DNA of 64,000 bases from CAYSGL01 sp964520985 (GCA_964520985.1 CAZFPB010000001.1:1054001-1118000); one strand, 5' to 3'. Shown: positions 36,171 to 45,101, counted from the stretch's first letter. Notes: generated by a model not told the origin, from the sequence alone. A program made the numbers and translations.

Positions 36171-37793
36171 ATGGCAGAAGCCTTCCGCCCCGACAGAGAA
36201 ATGATGGAATATGATGTGGTGATCGTGGGCGCAGGTCCTTCCGGCCTGTCCTGCGCCATTCGCCTGAAACAGCTCAATCTCGATCTCTCTGTCTGCGTTT
36301 TGGAAAAAGGCTCTGAAGTGGGTGCGCATTTGCTCTCCGGCGCGGCCTTTGAGACGCGCGCGCTGGATGAGCTGATCCCCGACTGGAAAGACAAAGGCGC
36401 CCCGCTTGAGACCAAAGCGACGGCTGAAAAGTTCCTCTTCCTGACCAAAACAAAAGCCATCCGTCTGCCTAACCCGCCGCCGATGAACAACCACGGTAAT
36501 TACATTATTTCGCTGGGCGCGCTCGGGAAATGGCTAAGCGAACAAGCGGAAGCCTTAGGCGTCGAAATCTTCGCCGGTTTTGCCGCGGCAGAAATCCTGT
36601 TCAATGCCGATAACGCTGTGGCTGGTGTTGCCACCGGCGATATGGGCATTGGCAAGAACGGAGAGCGCACGGCGCATTTTGAGCCGGGCGTCGAACTTCA
36701 CGCAAAACAGACAATCTTCGCCGAAGGCGCGCATGGCTCCTTAACCAAACAGCTGATCGCCCATTACGATCTACGCAAAGGCAAAAGCCCGCAGACCTAT
36801 GGGCTGGGCGTTAAAGAGATCTGGGAAGTCCCTGGCGACAAGCACCAGAAAGGCCTGACCATGCATACGGTCGGTTGGCCGATGGATGCTTCGACCTATG
36901 GCGGATCGTGGATGTATCATTATGGCGACAATCTTGTGTCCATTGGGTTCGTGACCGGCCTCGATTACAAAAATCCCTACCTCTCGCCGTTTGAAGAAAT
37001 GCAGCGCTTTAAAACCCATCCCGCCATTCGCGCCCATCTCGATGGTGGACGCCGGGTTGCCTATGGCGCGCGCGCGCTGGCGGCAGGTGGCCTGCAATCG
37101 CTGCCCAAGCTGACGTTCCCCGGCGGAATGCTGGTCGGCGATACGGCCGGGTTCTTGAACGTGCCCAAAATCAAAGGCAACCATCTGGCCATGAAGTCCG
37201 GCATGATTGCCGCCGAAAGCCTGATCGGCCAGATTGAAGCGGGCGCGGAAAACACGGCTTACGCCGATGGCTTCAAAGCCTCCTGGGCCTACAAGGAATT
37301 GAACAAGGTGCGCAATGTGAAACCGGGTTTCCACTGGGGCTTGTGGGGCGGCCTGCTGAATGGGGCCTTCCAGACTTTGGGCGGCTGGCTATTGCCGTAT
37401 ACCATGAAAAACCACGCCGATTACGCCCAGACGGGCAAGGCCAAGGATTATCAGCCGATTGCCTACCCCAAGCCAGATGGCGTTTTGACGTTCGACCGCC
37501 TAACCTCGGTACAGGCTTCCAACACCAATCATGAGGAAGACCAGCCTTCGCATCTGAAGCTGAAGGACCCGTCCATTCCCATCGCGGTCAACCTGCCCGA
37601 GTTTGCCGAACCGGCCCAGCGTTATTGCCCTGCGGCGGTCTATGAGATCGTCGAAGAAGCGGGCGCAAAAAAATTCGTGATAAATGCGCAAAACTGCGTG
37701 CATTGTAAAACGTGCGATATTAAAGATCCGTCTCAGAACATCGTATGGACTGTCCCGCAAGGCGGCGGCGGCCCCAACTACCCCAATATGTAA
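36171..37793 (+). CDS. Electron transfer flavoprotein-ubiquinone oxidoreductase
   Basis: A 540-residue membrane-associated FAD and 4Fe-4S protein that passes electrons from ETF (fatty acid and amino acid oxidation) to ubiquinone. The FAD site is YDVVIVGAGPSGLSCAIRL; GGMLVGDTAGFLNVPKIKG and the quinone-site region PGFHWGLWGGLLNGA follow. The C-terminal cluster ligands are the Cys in RYCPAAVYE and the three in NCVHCKTCDIKDP. I start at the ATG of 36171; the longer frame from 36051 overlaps the divergent gene and adds 40 residues that are not family-like. The etfAB genes are not in the window. Confidence 0.96.
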   Translation: MAEAFRPDREMMEYDVVIVGAGPSGLSCAIRLKQLNLDLSVCVLEKGSEVGAHLLSGAAFETRALDELIPDWKDKGAPLETKATAEKFLFLTKTKAIRLPNPPPMNNHGNYIISLGALGKWLSEQAEALGVEIFAGFAAAEILFNADNAVAGVATGDMGIGKNGERTAHFEPGVELHAKQTIFAEGAHGSLTKQLIAHYDLRKGKSPQTYGLGVKEIWEVPGDKHQKGLTMHTVGWPMDASTYGGSWMYHYGDNLVSIGFVTGLDYKNPYLSPFEEMQRFKTHPAIRAHLDGGRRVAYGARALAAGGLQSLPKLTFPGGMLVGDTAGFLNVPKIKGNHLAMKSGMIAAESLIGQIEAGAENTAYADGFKASWAYKELNKVRNVKPGFHWGLWGGLLNGAFQTLGGWLLPYTMKNHADYAQTGKAKDYQPIAYPKPDGVLTFDRLTSVQASNTNHEEDQPSHLKLKDPSIPIAVNLPEFAEPAQRYCPAAVYEIVEEAGAKKFVINAQNCVHCKTCDIKDPSQNIVWTVPQGGGGPNYPNM

Positions 37794-37808
37794 CCAGAAA
37801 GAAAGCGC

Positions 37809-39560
37809 ATGAAGATTATCGCCGGTCTGTGCCTGTTCGGAGTGTTAGGAAACGCCTGCGGTGGAAGCCCGCAGGACAGTACCTTCAGCGCCCTTGAACC
37901 GGCGGCCGGTGAAGAGCGCGCCTACTACCGCGAAACCCCGGCGGGGAGCTATCTCTCCAGCCAGTTTGCCCAGAACCGTCAGGACTGGAAAACCGCCGAG
38001 CAGTTTTTAAGCCGCGTGCTGGAACATGATCCGGAAAACACCAACCTGCGCCGTCATGCCATGATTTTGGCGATGGGTGCCGGAGAGACATCGCGCGCGA
38101 TCGCGACCGCCCGTAAAATCGTCCAGACCGATCCGAAAAACGATCTCGCGTTGTTGATCGTCACGATCGACCAGTTTTCCCGCGCGCAATACAAAGATGC
38201 ACAGGAAACCCTGAAGCAGATGCAAAAAGGCAGCATCGGCGAATTGCTGGCCCCTGTCCTCAACGCCTGGGCTTCCAGCGCGCAAGGCACCGCCGATTTA
38301 ACCGGCCTGCAGAAGCTTTCATTCCATGATTATCATGCCTTTCTGATTGCCGACTATCTGGGCAAGAAAGATGATCTGCCAGCGCTTGCCGATAAAATTT
38401 TTACTGACCTGACACTCGATAATTACATCCTCGACAATGTCGCCACGACGCTGACACGCAACGGATTTAAGAGCAAAGCAGTTGCCCTCTATAAAGCCGC
38501 CGCCAAATCGCCGGAAGCCGATGTGGAAGCGATTGACGAGCGCATCGCCAATCTCTCCAAACCGGAATATCTGGGTAAAGCCGCAGGCAGCCCCGCCGAA
38601 GGTGCGGGCGAAGCGTTGTTCGACATGGCCCGCCTGATGTTGCGCGAAGGCAGTTATGAAAGCGCCAAGATTTTCACGCGCATGTCGCTGCACCTCTACC
38701 CTAAATTCGACGAAGCGCGCCTTGTGCTGGCGACCTTGCTGATCCGCGATGAGCAATATGACACCGCCATCAGCTATCTGCGCAGTATTTCCAAAGGCAG
38801 CCCGCTGCATGGAGATGCCCAGCGTCAGGCCGCGACCCTTCTGGAAGAAGAAGGCAAAAGCGCCGAGGCCATTCAGGTTCTGGAAGGACTTTATGCCGAA
38901 AGCGGTGATATCAATGCGCTGATCACGGCGGGCGATATCTATCGCAACAAAGAAAATTATGCAGAGGCGATCAAAGCCTATGACCGCGCCGCCGCCGCCA
39001 TCGGCGGTAAAAAGATCCCGGAAAAATACTGGGGCCTGCTTTATGTGCGCGGTATGGCGTATGAGCGCACAGGTCAAGTCGACAAAGCCGAACGCGATCT
39101 CAAAGCCGCCCTCGCTTATCAGCCAGATCACCCCTACCTGCTCAACTATCTGGGTTACACCTGGGCCGATCAGGGGCGCAATTTGAAGCAGGCGGTGGCC
39201 CTGCTGGAAAAAGCGGCCGCTCTACAGCCGGATGACGGGCCGATCACCGACTCTCTTGGTTGGGCATTATATAAAGCCAAGCGCTACAATGAGGCTATTC
39301 CCCATCTGGAAAAAGCCGTCTCGCTGATGCCGTACGATGCCGAAATCAATGATCATCTTGGTGACGCTTATTGGCAGGTTGATCGCCAGAGCGAGGCCCG
39401 GTTCCAATGGCAGCGCGCCGCCAATAACAGCAAAGACGAGGCGCTCAAAGCCCTGCTCAAAGCCAAGATGGAAATCGGGCTGGGCAAGAATGGCGAGCCG
39501 CCGGTTCTATCGGCGTCCGCCAAACCAGCCGAGGATGCGGACGCGCCCGTTCAGCAATAA
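37809..39560 (+). CDS. Tetratricopeptide-repeat protein, probable envelope protein
   Basis: A 583-residue protein made largely of TPR units; clear examples are YAEAIKAYDRAAAAIG, KAERDLKAALAYQPDHPYLLN, QAVALLEKAAALQPDDGPIT and NEAIPHLEKAVSLMPYDAEIN. The N-terminus has a short hydrophobic segment followed by NACGGS, which could be a lipoprotein signal, but the -3 position is Gly rather than an aliphatic residue, so lipidation is uncertain. Export to the periplasm is still likely. It follows ETF-QO by 15 bases and precedes ispE by 3, so the three genes probably form one transcript. Its partners and role are unknown. Confidence 0.8.
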   Translation: MKIIAGLCLFGVLGNACGGSPQDSTFSALEPAAGEERAYYRETPAGSYLSSQFAQNRQDWKTAEQFLSRVLEHDPENTNLRRHAMILAMGAGETSRAIATARKIVQTDPKNDLALLIVTIDQFSRAQYKDAQETLKQMQKGSIGELLAPVLNAWASSAQGTADLTGLQKLSFHDYHAFLIADYLGKKDDLPALADKIFTDLTLDNYILDNVATTLTRNGFKSKAVALYKAAAKSPEADVEAIDERIANLSKPEYLGKAAGSPAEGAGEALFDMARLMLREGSYESAKIFTRMSLHLYPKFDEARLVLATLLIRDEQYDTAISYLRSISKGSPLHGDAQRQAATLLEEEGKSAEAIQVLEGLYAESGDINALITAGDIYRNKENYAEAIKAYDRAAAAIGGKKIPEKYWGLLYVRGMAYERTGQVDKAERDLKAALAYQPDHPYLLNYLGYTWADQGRNLKQAVALLEKAAALQPDDGPITDSLGWALYKAKRYNEAIPHLEKAVSLMPYDAEINDHLGDAYWQVDRQSEARFQWQRAANNSKDEALKALLKAKMEIGLGKNGEPPVLSASAKPAEDADAPVQQ

Positions 39561-39563
39561 GCC

Positions 39564-40403
39564 ATGCGCGTCCTCGCCCCGGCCAAGGTTAATCTTTATC
39601 TTCATGTCACGGGCAAGCGCGCGGATGGGTATCATCTGCTGGACTCGCTGCTCGCCTTTGCCGATATCGGGGATGAGCTCTCCTTTGAAACAGCCCCTGA
39701 TTTTTCCTTAAGCGTGATTGGCCCCTTTGCCAAAGATGTCCCGCCGGAGGGCAATCTGGTCGAAACAGCCGCGCGCAAATTATGCGCACGGCTTGATATC
39801 GCTCCCGCCGTACACATCACCCTCACGAAAAATCTCCCGGTCGGCGCGGGTATTGGCGGCGGATCGGCGGATGCGGCGGCTACTATACGCGGCCTGCTGA
39901 AATTTTTCGGAAGAGAGGCAAAGGTTGCTGATTTGTTGCTCTCACTCGGCGCCGACGTCCCCGCGTGCTATCATTCCGCGCCGCTTCGCCTTGCAGGAAT
40001 TGGCGAACAAATAGAATTGGTTAAACCTATTACTCAATTTTTCGCTTTGCTTGTTAATCCGCGCGTACATTGCTCAACACCTGCCGTGTTTAAGTCACTT
40101 CGCTCCGTATCGAAATATGATAACACAACCCTGCCACGCCTCATCGATCAGGACGCGGCGTTTCGTTTTTTGCATTCTGCCCGTAATGATCTCACGCAAG
40201 CCGCGATCAGCGTCGTGCCGGATATCCAATTTGTATTGAACACACTGGAGGATACCGACGCGCGCCTTGTGCGTATGAGCGGTAGCGGGGCGACATGCTT
40301 TGCCCTGTTTGATGATGCTGCCGCCAGCGCCAACGCTTCAGATAAAATAAAAGCGGCGCATCCAGAGTGGTGGACGGCCGCTTGTGTGTTACGCGGTGCG
40401 TAA
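39564..40403 (+). CDS. ispE: 4-diphosphocytidyl-2-C-methyl-D-erythritol kinase
   Basis: A GHMP kinase of the MEP isoprenoid pathway. The 279-residue product shows the start PAKVNLYLHVTGKRADGYH, the ATP-binding PVGAGIGGGSADAAAT near residues 92-107, and the C-terminal GHMP motif VRMSGSGATCFALF. It lies 3 bases after the TPR gene and its stop abuts the stop of the convergent Sel1-repeat gene. Confidence 0.96.
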   Translation: MRVLAPAKVNLYLHVTGKRADGYHLLDSLLAFADIGDELSFETAPDFSLSVIGPFAKDVPPEGNLVETAARKLCARLDIAPAVHITLTKNLPVGAGIGGGSADAAATIRGLLKFFGREAKVADLLLSLGADVPACYHSAPLRLAGIGEQIELVKPITQFFALLVNPRVHCSTPAVFKSLRSVSKYDNTTLPRLIDQDAAFRFLHSARNDLTQAAISVVPDIQFVLNTLEDTDARLVRMSGSGATCFALFDDAAASANASDKIKAAHPEWWTAACVLRGA

Positions 40404-42305
40404 TTAATTCGTCGAGGCTTTGATCGGCCCGGAGACGCGGCCCTTGGTGGCCTTGTTCACATCCTGCATCTTGGCCACTATCTGCTCGACCTCAGCGTCA
40501 CTTAGCTTCATCGCGCCCGCCAGGGTCTTGAGCGCCTGCTTGGCATCCGGGCTGCCTTGTTTGGACGCAACGCTATACCATAACAGCGCCTCTTCCTGAT
40601 TGGCTTCGCCGAGCAGACCGTTCTCATAAATCAGGCCAAGATTGTAGGCCGCTTCCATAATGCCCTGATTGGCGGCGCGTTCAAAATAAGCGGCGGCCAG
40701 CATCGGATCGTAATCCGTACCGATTCCTTCGATATGGGCGATACCCAGATTATATTGGGCTTCCGGATGGTTGAGCTTGGCCCCTTCCCGGTACCAGTAA
40801 AGCGCGCGGCCCAGATCGCGCTCGACGCCCAGCCCCTGATGATAAAGAACCCCCAGATTATAGCGGGCATTGGCGACACCGTTTTCGGACGCTTCGCGGA
40901 ACCACGCGGCTGCCTTTTCAAAATTCTGCGCGACGCCGGCGTGGCCGGCTGTATAGATGGCGGCCAGATCATGCTGAGCCGAGGCCACACCGGCAAAGGC
41001 CTGCTTCTCGATCGCGCGTACCGGGCCCGGCAGCGCGGCGTCAGATTGAATGCGCTCGCTCAAAGGGCGGGAGTCTTTTTCGGCGGCGACCGCTTTGGCC
41101 ATATCGCTTTGCTGAACGAACGCGTTCTTCTCAAAATCAGGCATGATGGTCTGCGTAGCCTGAGGTTCGGCAGCCACTGGCGCTTCTTGCACTGCTGGCG
41201 GCGTATCCGTTGTGGCGGCGCCTGGTTCCAGCGCATTCAGCTGTGCGGCAACGGCATCGGGATCAGCCTCCATCGCGTCCATTAATTCCTGATCTTCGGC
41301 ATTCAGCGGCGCGGCGGATGTTTGTTCATCCTGCACTTCGCTGGTCAGCGTGGCGTCCGTTGTCTCGCTTTCCGTGCCAGCAGCGGGTTCCTGATCGAGC
41401 ACATTATTGACCACCGCGTCGATAGCGGGTGTTTCTTCAATTGCGGGAGCCGCGGCAGCAGGCGCCGTTTCATTGATCGGCTCCCAGCGATTTTCGGCAA
41501 AATTCAGCTTGGCCATACCGCCGCCTTCAAGAACAGCGATCTGAGGAATCTCCGGTTGTTGCACCTGATTGATCGCCCAGCCGAGCAAGAGAGCCGCAGC
41601 CACCATGGCGCCCATACCGACCGATTGCATTTTGACCGACTGGCGCCACCAGGGCTGGTTGGCGTCAATCGCATCATTGGCGGCATTCGTATTGGTCCAG
41701 GCCGGAATATGGGCAAGGCCGCTTTGTGCCGCCGTGCTTTGATCGGTCAGCAGCACCATGGCGCGCGCTTTCAACGCGTCCTGCGTTTCCTGAATAACTT
41801 CTTCGAGGCGGTCCACTTTGCGCAGCATGCGCGATTTATCGTCAGCGACTTTTTCCAGTTGCACGTTGAGGCGCACCTGCTCCGACGCTGACTCATCAAT
41901 ACGAACCGTGAGCGCCGTGTGGCGATCATCATTGTCGCGGATCTTGCGGTCGAGGACGGCTTGACCGGCAACAGTCTTGACCAGCTTCTCTTCCGTTTCC
42001 TTCAAGGTTTTTTCAAAACGCGCCTGACGCTGGGTGATTTCTACTTCCAGCTTGTCGCGGGTCTGAATTTTGTGTTCGAGCGTGAGGTAGGCTTTTTCGG
42101 TCGCTTCTGATTTGTCTTCCAGCGCGTTCAGCGTTTTGCGGTACTCGCGCAGTTCGGCGAGCAGCTCATAGCGCTCGGCTTCGCTGCGCTTCAGCTTGTC
42201 GCTGATCTGCGCCAGCGCTTTGACTATTTCGGTGTTGGGATTTTTGTCGTCGTTCTGCGGACGTTGGACAACATGAACACGGTCAGGCGTGCGGCTGGAT
42301 TGCAT
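40404..42305 (-). CDS. Coiled-coil, single-pass membrane, Sel1-repeat protein (PodJ-like architecture)
   Basis: A 633-residue protein. Residues about 30-185 form a charged cytoplasmic coiled coil, a membrane helix lies near 230-250 (GMGAMVAAALLLGWAIN), then comes an Ala/Glu/Pro-rich low-complexity linker (about 270-420) and a C-terminal set of Sel1 repeats: AQHDLAAIYTAGHAGVAQN, ARYNLGVLYHQGLGVERD, AQYNLGIAHIEGIGTDYD and AAYNLGLIYENGLLGEAN. This order (coiled coil, membrane helix, periplasmic Sel1 repeats) is that of the Caulobacter polarity protein PodJ, which is longer and carries a peptidoglycan-binding end that is not seen here. The ATG at 42305 has AGGAGCGC at good spacing. Orthology to PodJ is an inference. 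Confidence 0.75.
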   Translation of the reverse strand: MQSSRTPDRVHVVQRPQNDDKNPNTEIVKALAQISDKLKRSEAERYELLAELREYRKTLNALEDKSEATEKAYLTLEHKIQTRDKLEVEITQRQARFEKTLKETEEKLVKTVAGQAVLDRKIRDNDDRHTALTVRIDESASEQVRLNVQLEKVADDKSRMLRKVDRLEEVIQETQDALKARAMVLLTDQSTAAQSGLAHIPAWTNTNAANDAIDANQPWWRQSVKMQSVGMGAMVAAALLLGWAINQVQQPEIPQIAVLEGGGMAKLNFAENRWEPINETAPAAAAPAIEETPAIDAVVNNVLDQEPAAGTESETTDATLTSEVQDEQTSAAPLNAEDQELMDAMEADPDAVAAQLNALEPGAATTDTPPAVQEAPVAAEPQATQTIMPDFEKNAFVQQSDMAKAVAAEKDSRPLSERIQSDAALPGPVRAIEKQAFAGVASAQHDLAAIYTAGHAGVAQNFEKAAAWFREASENGVANARYNLGVLYHQGLGVERDLGRALYWYREGAKLNHPEAQYNLGIAHIEGIGTDYDPMLAAAYFERAANQGIMEAAYNLGLIYENGLLGEANQEEALLWYSVASKQGSPDAKQALKTLAGAMKLSDAEVEQIVAKMQDVNKATKGRVSGPIKASTN

Positions 42306-42404
42306 CAAGCGCTCCTATCAATACATACATCGTTAAGGTTTTGAACTATCCCGACTATAGAGATTTAGTAAAATCGGGCAAGGGAATACGCCTTGGCACC
42401 CACT

Positions 42405-42413
42405 TTATCCACA
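42405..42413 (+). promoter_or_regulatory. Perfect DnaA box upstream of the PodJ-like gene
   Basis: The plus strand reads TTATCCACA, about 100 bases upstream of the Sel1-repeat gene start and just past the end of the 58-residue ORF. In Caulobacter podJ is a reported DnaA target, which makes the position notable. Confidence 0.45.
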
Positions 42414-42422
42414 AGAGGCCCG

Positions 42423-42599
42423 TTAACCAGAAGCACCATGGTGAAACCAGAGGTAGAACATGGGAATCCAGATAAAGGCCGTGGTCAGGGTGCCCTTGAT
42501 CGCCTGGTAACCTATCCATATCCAAAACAGGTGACCGGCCGGGGCTTTGAAGCGCCGCCAGCGCCGTTTAGGCTTCTCCTGGGAAGGGTCTTGTTCCAT
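42423..42599 (-). CDS. Small membrane protein
   Basis: A 58-residue frame: a polar, strongly basic start (EQDPSQEKPKRRWRRFKAP) followed by a hydrophobic, tryptophan-rich region (HLFWIWIGYQAI, then AFIWIPMFYLWFHH) that could make one long or two short membrane helices. The longer in-frame ORF extends upstream without membrane character; the ATG at 42599 gives the sensible protein, and AAGG(AGAAG) lies upstream within that extension region. Function unknown. Its promoter and the divergent EcfG-type promoter share 42600-42717. Confidence 0.55.
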   Translation of the reverse strand: MEQDPSQEKPKRRWRRFKAPAGHLFWIWIGYQAIKGTLTTAFIWIPMFYLWFHHGASG

Positions 42600-42665
42600 G
42601 TCATGGGGTTTTGACAGAGAATGGCCGGACGGGCAACAGACTTTCGCAGGACAACGCCAGAAAAC

Positions 42666-42690
42666 GGAACTTTTCCGCCCCTCAGCCGTT
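42666..42690 (+). promoter_or_regulatory. EcfG-type general stress response promoter
   Basis: GGAAC at 42666-42670, a 16-base spacer, and CGTT at 42687-42690 match the alphaproteobacterial EcfG (sigma-T) consensus GGAAC-N16/17-CGTT exactly. The element ends 27 bases before the ATG at 42718, leaving room for a short leader with the AGGAG ribosome site. It should drive the three-gene unit of the 84-residue protein, lipid kinase and phosphoesterase. Confidence 0.75.
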
Positions 42691-42717
42691 GTTTTTTCGT
42701 AAACAGGAGATGAGACC

Positions 42718-42972
42718 ATGACCAAAATGAACGCTGCACAAGTAAGTGATGCCATCCAGAATCCCGCCAGCGTTTTTGCTTCGCCGGATGAGGTATTAAA
42801 CCAGAGCGATCTTTCAGCTGAAGATAAAATGAAAATTCTTGAGAGCTGGGAAACTGACCAGAATTTACTAATGACGGCGGAAGAGGAAAACATGCCACCG
42901 AACCTGCCTAATCAAGGTGTAGCCGCCGAGAAGTTAAAGTTGATCCTTAAAGCCAAAGAAAAACTGGCGTGA
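42718..42972 (+). CDS. Small hypothetical protein, predicted general stress response gene
   Basis: An 84-residue soluble, acidic, helical protein without cysteine, signal or membrane segment; SPDEVLNQSDLSAEDKMKIL and AEKLKLILKAKEKLA are its two clear helices. AGGAG lies 7-8 bases before the ATG. The part around DEVL..DLS..DKMKILESWE resembles small uncharacterised proteobacterial proteins, but I cannot name a family. It is the first gene after a perfect EcfG-type promoter and precedes the lipid kinase by 7 bases. Confidence 0.75.
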   Translation: MTKMNAAQVSDAIQNPASVFASPDEVLNQSDLSAEDKMKILESWETDQNLLMTAEEENMPPNLPNQGVAAEKLKLILKAKEKLA

Positions 42973-42979
42973 TTACCGT

Positions 42980-43906
42980 ATGCTGTCTCCAGTGACCCCC
43001 TTTCATTTACTCATTAACAACAAATCCGGCAGCGTGCTGAAAACTGGCGAAGAGAACGTGCGCGCGCTGATTGCCGGTAGCGGCGTTCCCATCAAGTCGC
43101 TCAACTTGATCGAGCCGGACAGCTTTAACCATCATCTGGAAACATTCGGAGAAGACGATCATTTTATTCTGGTTGGTGGAGGCGATGGAACGATTGCCGG
43201 CTGCCTGCCCTATTTTATCAATTCCGGAAGGACTATGGGCGTTTTGCCATTAGGCACTATGAATTTACTGGCCCGCGATCTAGGATTTTCCGGCGATCTG
43301 GGAGAGGCACTGGCACAATATGCCGGCCCCATGGACAAGATTAATATTGATGTCGCCTATGTAAATGACATTCCCTTTTTATGCTGTGCCGGCCTTGGCA
43401 CAATGCCGGAGTCTGCGGTGTTCCGCGAAAATCTGCGAGGAACACCGGATGTGGTGATGTATCCGAAACTGATCAAATTTATTTTTGATCAGATGAACCC
43501 CAACATGCAACGCCGCGTTACGATGCATATGGATGGCTTGCGTAAGCAGATTAAAACAGCCGCGATCGTGGTATCGAACAATGTCTTCACCAATCATGAA
43601 GATGAGAACAATGAAGGTCCGCTGAAACGCGGCTCCCTGCAAAACGGCAAGCTTGGCATTTATTCCTTTGCGCCGCGTACCTTGCGCGACAAACTCGGCC
43701 TGATGATGCGTTTGCACATAGGTGGCTGGAAAAACAGCACACGCCTGCAGGAATGGCACGCCTCAGAAGTGACACTTGACGACCCTGAGCACAAAGAATT
43801 GGTGTCGATTGACGGCGAAGTGCGAGAATTGACGATGCCCTTGCGTTTTCGCATAGAAAAACAATGCTTATCGGTTATGATACCAAGGCAACCGACAGCG
43901 AATTAA
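42980..43906 (+). CDS. Diacylglycerol kinase-family lipid kinase
   Basis: A 308-residue member of the DAGK/sphingosine kinase (YegS-like) superfamily. The nucleotide-binding motif is LVGGGDGTIAG near residues 60-70 and the second signature is VLPLGTMNLLARDLG; the start LLINNKSGS is also family-typical. Such enzymes phosphorylate diacylglycerol or related lipids at the inner membrane face. It lies in a unit with an EcfG-type promoter and directly abuts the phosphoesterase gene, hinting at lipid turnover under stress, which is an inference. Confidence 0.9.
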   Translation: MLSPVTPFHLLINNKSGSVLKTGEENVRALIAGSGVPIKSLNLIEPDSFNHHLETFGEDDHFILVGGGDGTIAGCLPYFINSGRTMGVLPLGTMNLLARDLGFSGDLGEALAQYAGPMDKINIDVAYVNDIPFLCCAGLGTMPESAVFRENLRGTPDVVMYPKLIKFIFDQMNPNMQRRVTMHMDGLRKQIKTAAIVVSNNVFTNHEDENNEGPLKRGSLQNGKLGIYSFAPRTLRDKLGLMMRLHIGGWKNSTRLQEWHASEVTLDDPEHKELVSIDGEVRELTMPLRFRIEKQCLSVMIPRQPTAN

Positions 43907-44686
43907 ATGAAAATCATCCATCTTTCCGACCTGCATTTTGGCACCGAAGATTTACGGGTCGTCACAATGCTGGAAGAGACGATCAACAGTCTGCAACCCG
44001 GGCTGGTCATTGCCAGTGGTGATTTTACGCAGCGCGCGAAAAACCGCGAATTCATTCATGCCAAAGATTTCCTGAGCCGCCTGAACGCGCCGGCTTTTTG
44101 TGTTCCGGGCAACCATGATTTGCCGCCCGTTGATTTGATGCAGCGTTTCACCCAGCCCTATAAGCGCTACCGCCGCTTTATCTGTGATACACTGGAGCCA
44201 AGCTGGCAGAATGAAGAAGTAGTGGTGGGTGGCTTTAACTCAGCCCGCCGCATGCTGCCACACTGGAACTGGGCGAACGGGGCTATTTCGGATGAGCAGC
44301 GGCAAAAAATGCGCGATCTGTATGATCCGGGCGAACAGCGCTGGACCATTTGTACATTTCACCATCCGGTTCATAAAGTGGACGATATGCCGCTGGATGT
44401 AACCGTCTTCGGCAAAAAAAGAACGATGCAGATTATTCAGGATTTAAAAATCGACCTAGTCCTCACCGGTCATGTACACCATGCGTCGTTAACGACCAAG
44501 GGCGACGATATGCACCAAACGGTTTATCTCAGCGCCTCGACCGCCCTGTCATCGCGCCTACGTGGGCAGGAAAATGGCTTTAATATAATCACGCTCGATC
44601 CCGACAAAATGATTGTCGAATTTGCCAAACTGAGTGCGAACAGTTTCACAGTGACTGACAAATTCATCCATACGCGGCGCTCTTAA
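43907..44686 (+). CDS. Calcineurin-like metallophosphoesterase
   Basis: A 259-residue phosphoesterase with the full set of metal-binding motifs: HLSDLHFG, ASGDFTQRA, PGNHD, the His in TFHHPVH, and GHVHHA. This is the class III cyclic-nucleotide-phosphodiesterase-like branch, and the substrate is uncertain. The ATG immediately follows the lipid kinase stop, so the two are coupled. Its last four bases overlap the stop of a small ORF on the other strand. Confidence 0.9.
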   Translation: MKIIHLSDLHFGTEDLRVVTMLEETINSLQPGLVIASGDFTQRAKNREFIHAKDFLSRLNAPAFCVPGNHDLPPVDLMQRFTQPYKRYRRFICDTLEPSWQNEEVVVGGFNSARRMLPHWNWANGAISDEQRQKMRDLYDPGEQRWTICTFHHPVHKVDDMPLDVTVFGKKRTMQIIQDLKIDLVLTGHVHHASLTTKGDDMHQTVYLSASTALSSRLRGQENGFNIITLDPDKMIVEFAKLSANSFTVTDKFIHTRRS

Positions 44687-44835
44687 GAGGCGCTGGCCGC
44701 GTCTTTCACAAAACCGTGCTCGTGCATTTTCGATATCAATCCGTCTGAATTCATACCGCCTAAGCTTTGGACGATCACCAACCCGACGAATAAAATCATC
44801 ACCGCGTTGGCTATAAATAAGGCTTTAATTGACAT
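44683..44835 (-). CDS. Small single-pass membrane protein
   Basis: A 50-residue frame. It starts MSIKALFIANAVMILFVGL, giving one membrane helix (residues 4-23), followed by a polar tail with SDGLISKMHEHGFVKDAA. A purine-rich AAAGGCAGG lies upstream of the ATG. It follows the 81-residue gene by 20 bases on the same strand, so they may form a two-gene unit. Function unknown; a YnhF-like or other small stress membrane protein is possible but not shown. Confidence 0.5.
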   Translation of the reverse strand: MSIKALFIANAVMILFVGLVIVQSLGGMNSDGLISKMHEHGFVKDAASAS

Positions 44836-44855
44836 TACAAACCTGCCTTTTTCTC

Positions 44856-45101
44856 TTAGTGCAGGGTGCGGATGTCTACGCGATCAATGTGACCGGCTTT
44901 TTCTTCCGCAAGATCTTTGAGGTTTTCAAGATCGAACAGGAGTTCAGTCATGTAGAGATCATAGAGTTCAACATCCGTTTTATCTTGCGAAAAATTCGTC
45001 TCAATAATCAAAACATCTTTTCCGTTTATTTCATGCTTCACATACATCGCTTCAATCAGGGGGTGGCATACGGCATTGATTTTTTCTGGCATCGCAAACA
45101 T
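44856..45101 (-). CDS. Small hypothetical protein
   Basis: An 81-residue soluble acidic protein. The ATG at 45101 has AAGGAAA about 8 bases upstream. Residues 20-40 (KHEINGKDVLIIETNFSQDK) look like beta strands and the rest (ELYDLYMTELLFDLENLKDL) like a helix. No family recognised. It is divergent from the DUF2383 gene across 209 bases; no GGAAC element is seen in its own orientation. Confidence 0.65.
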   Translation of the reverse strand: MFAMPEKINAVCHPLIEAMYVKHEINGKDVLIIETNFSQDKTDVELYDLYMTELLFDLENLKDLAEEKAGHIDRVDIRTLH

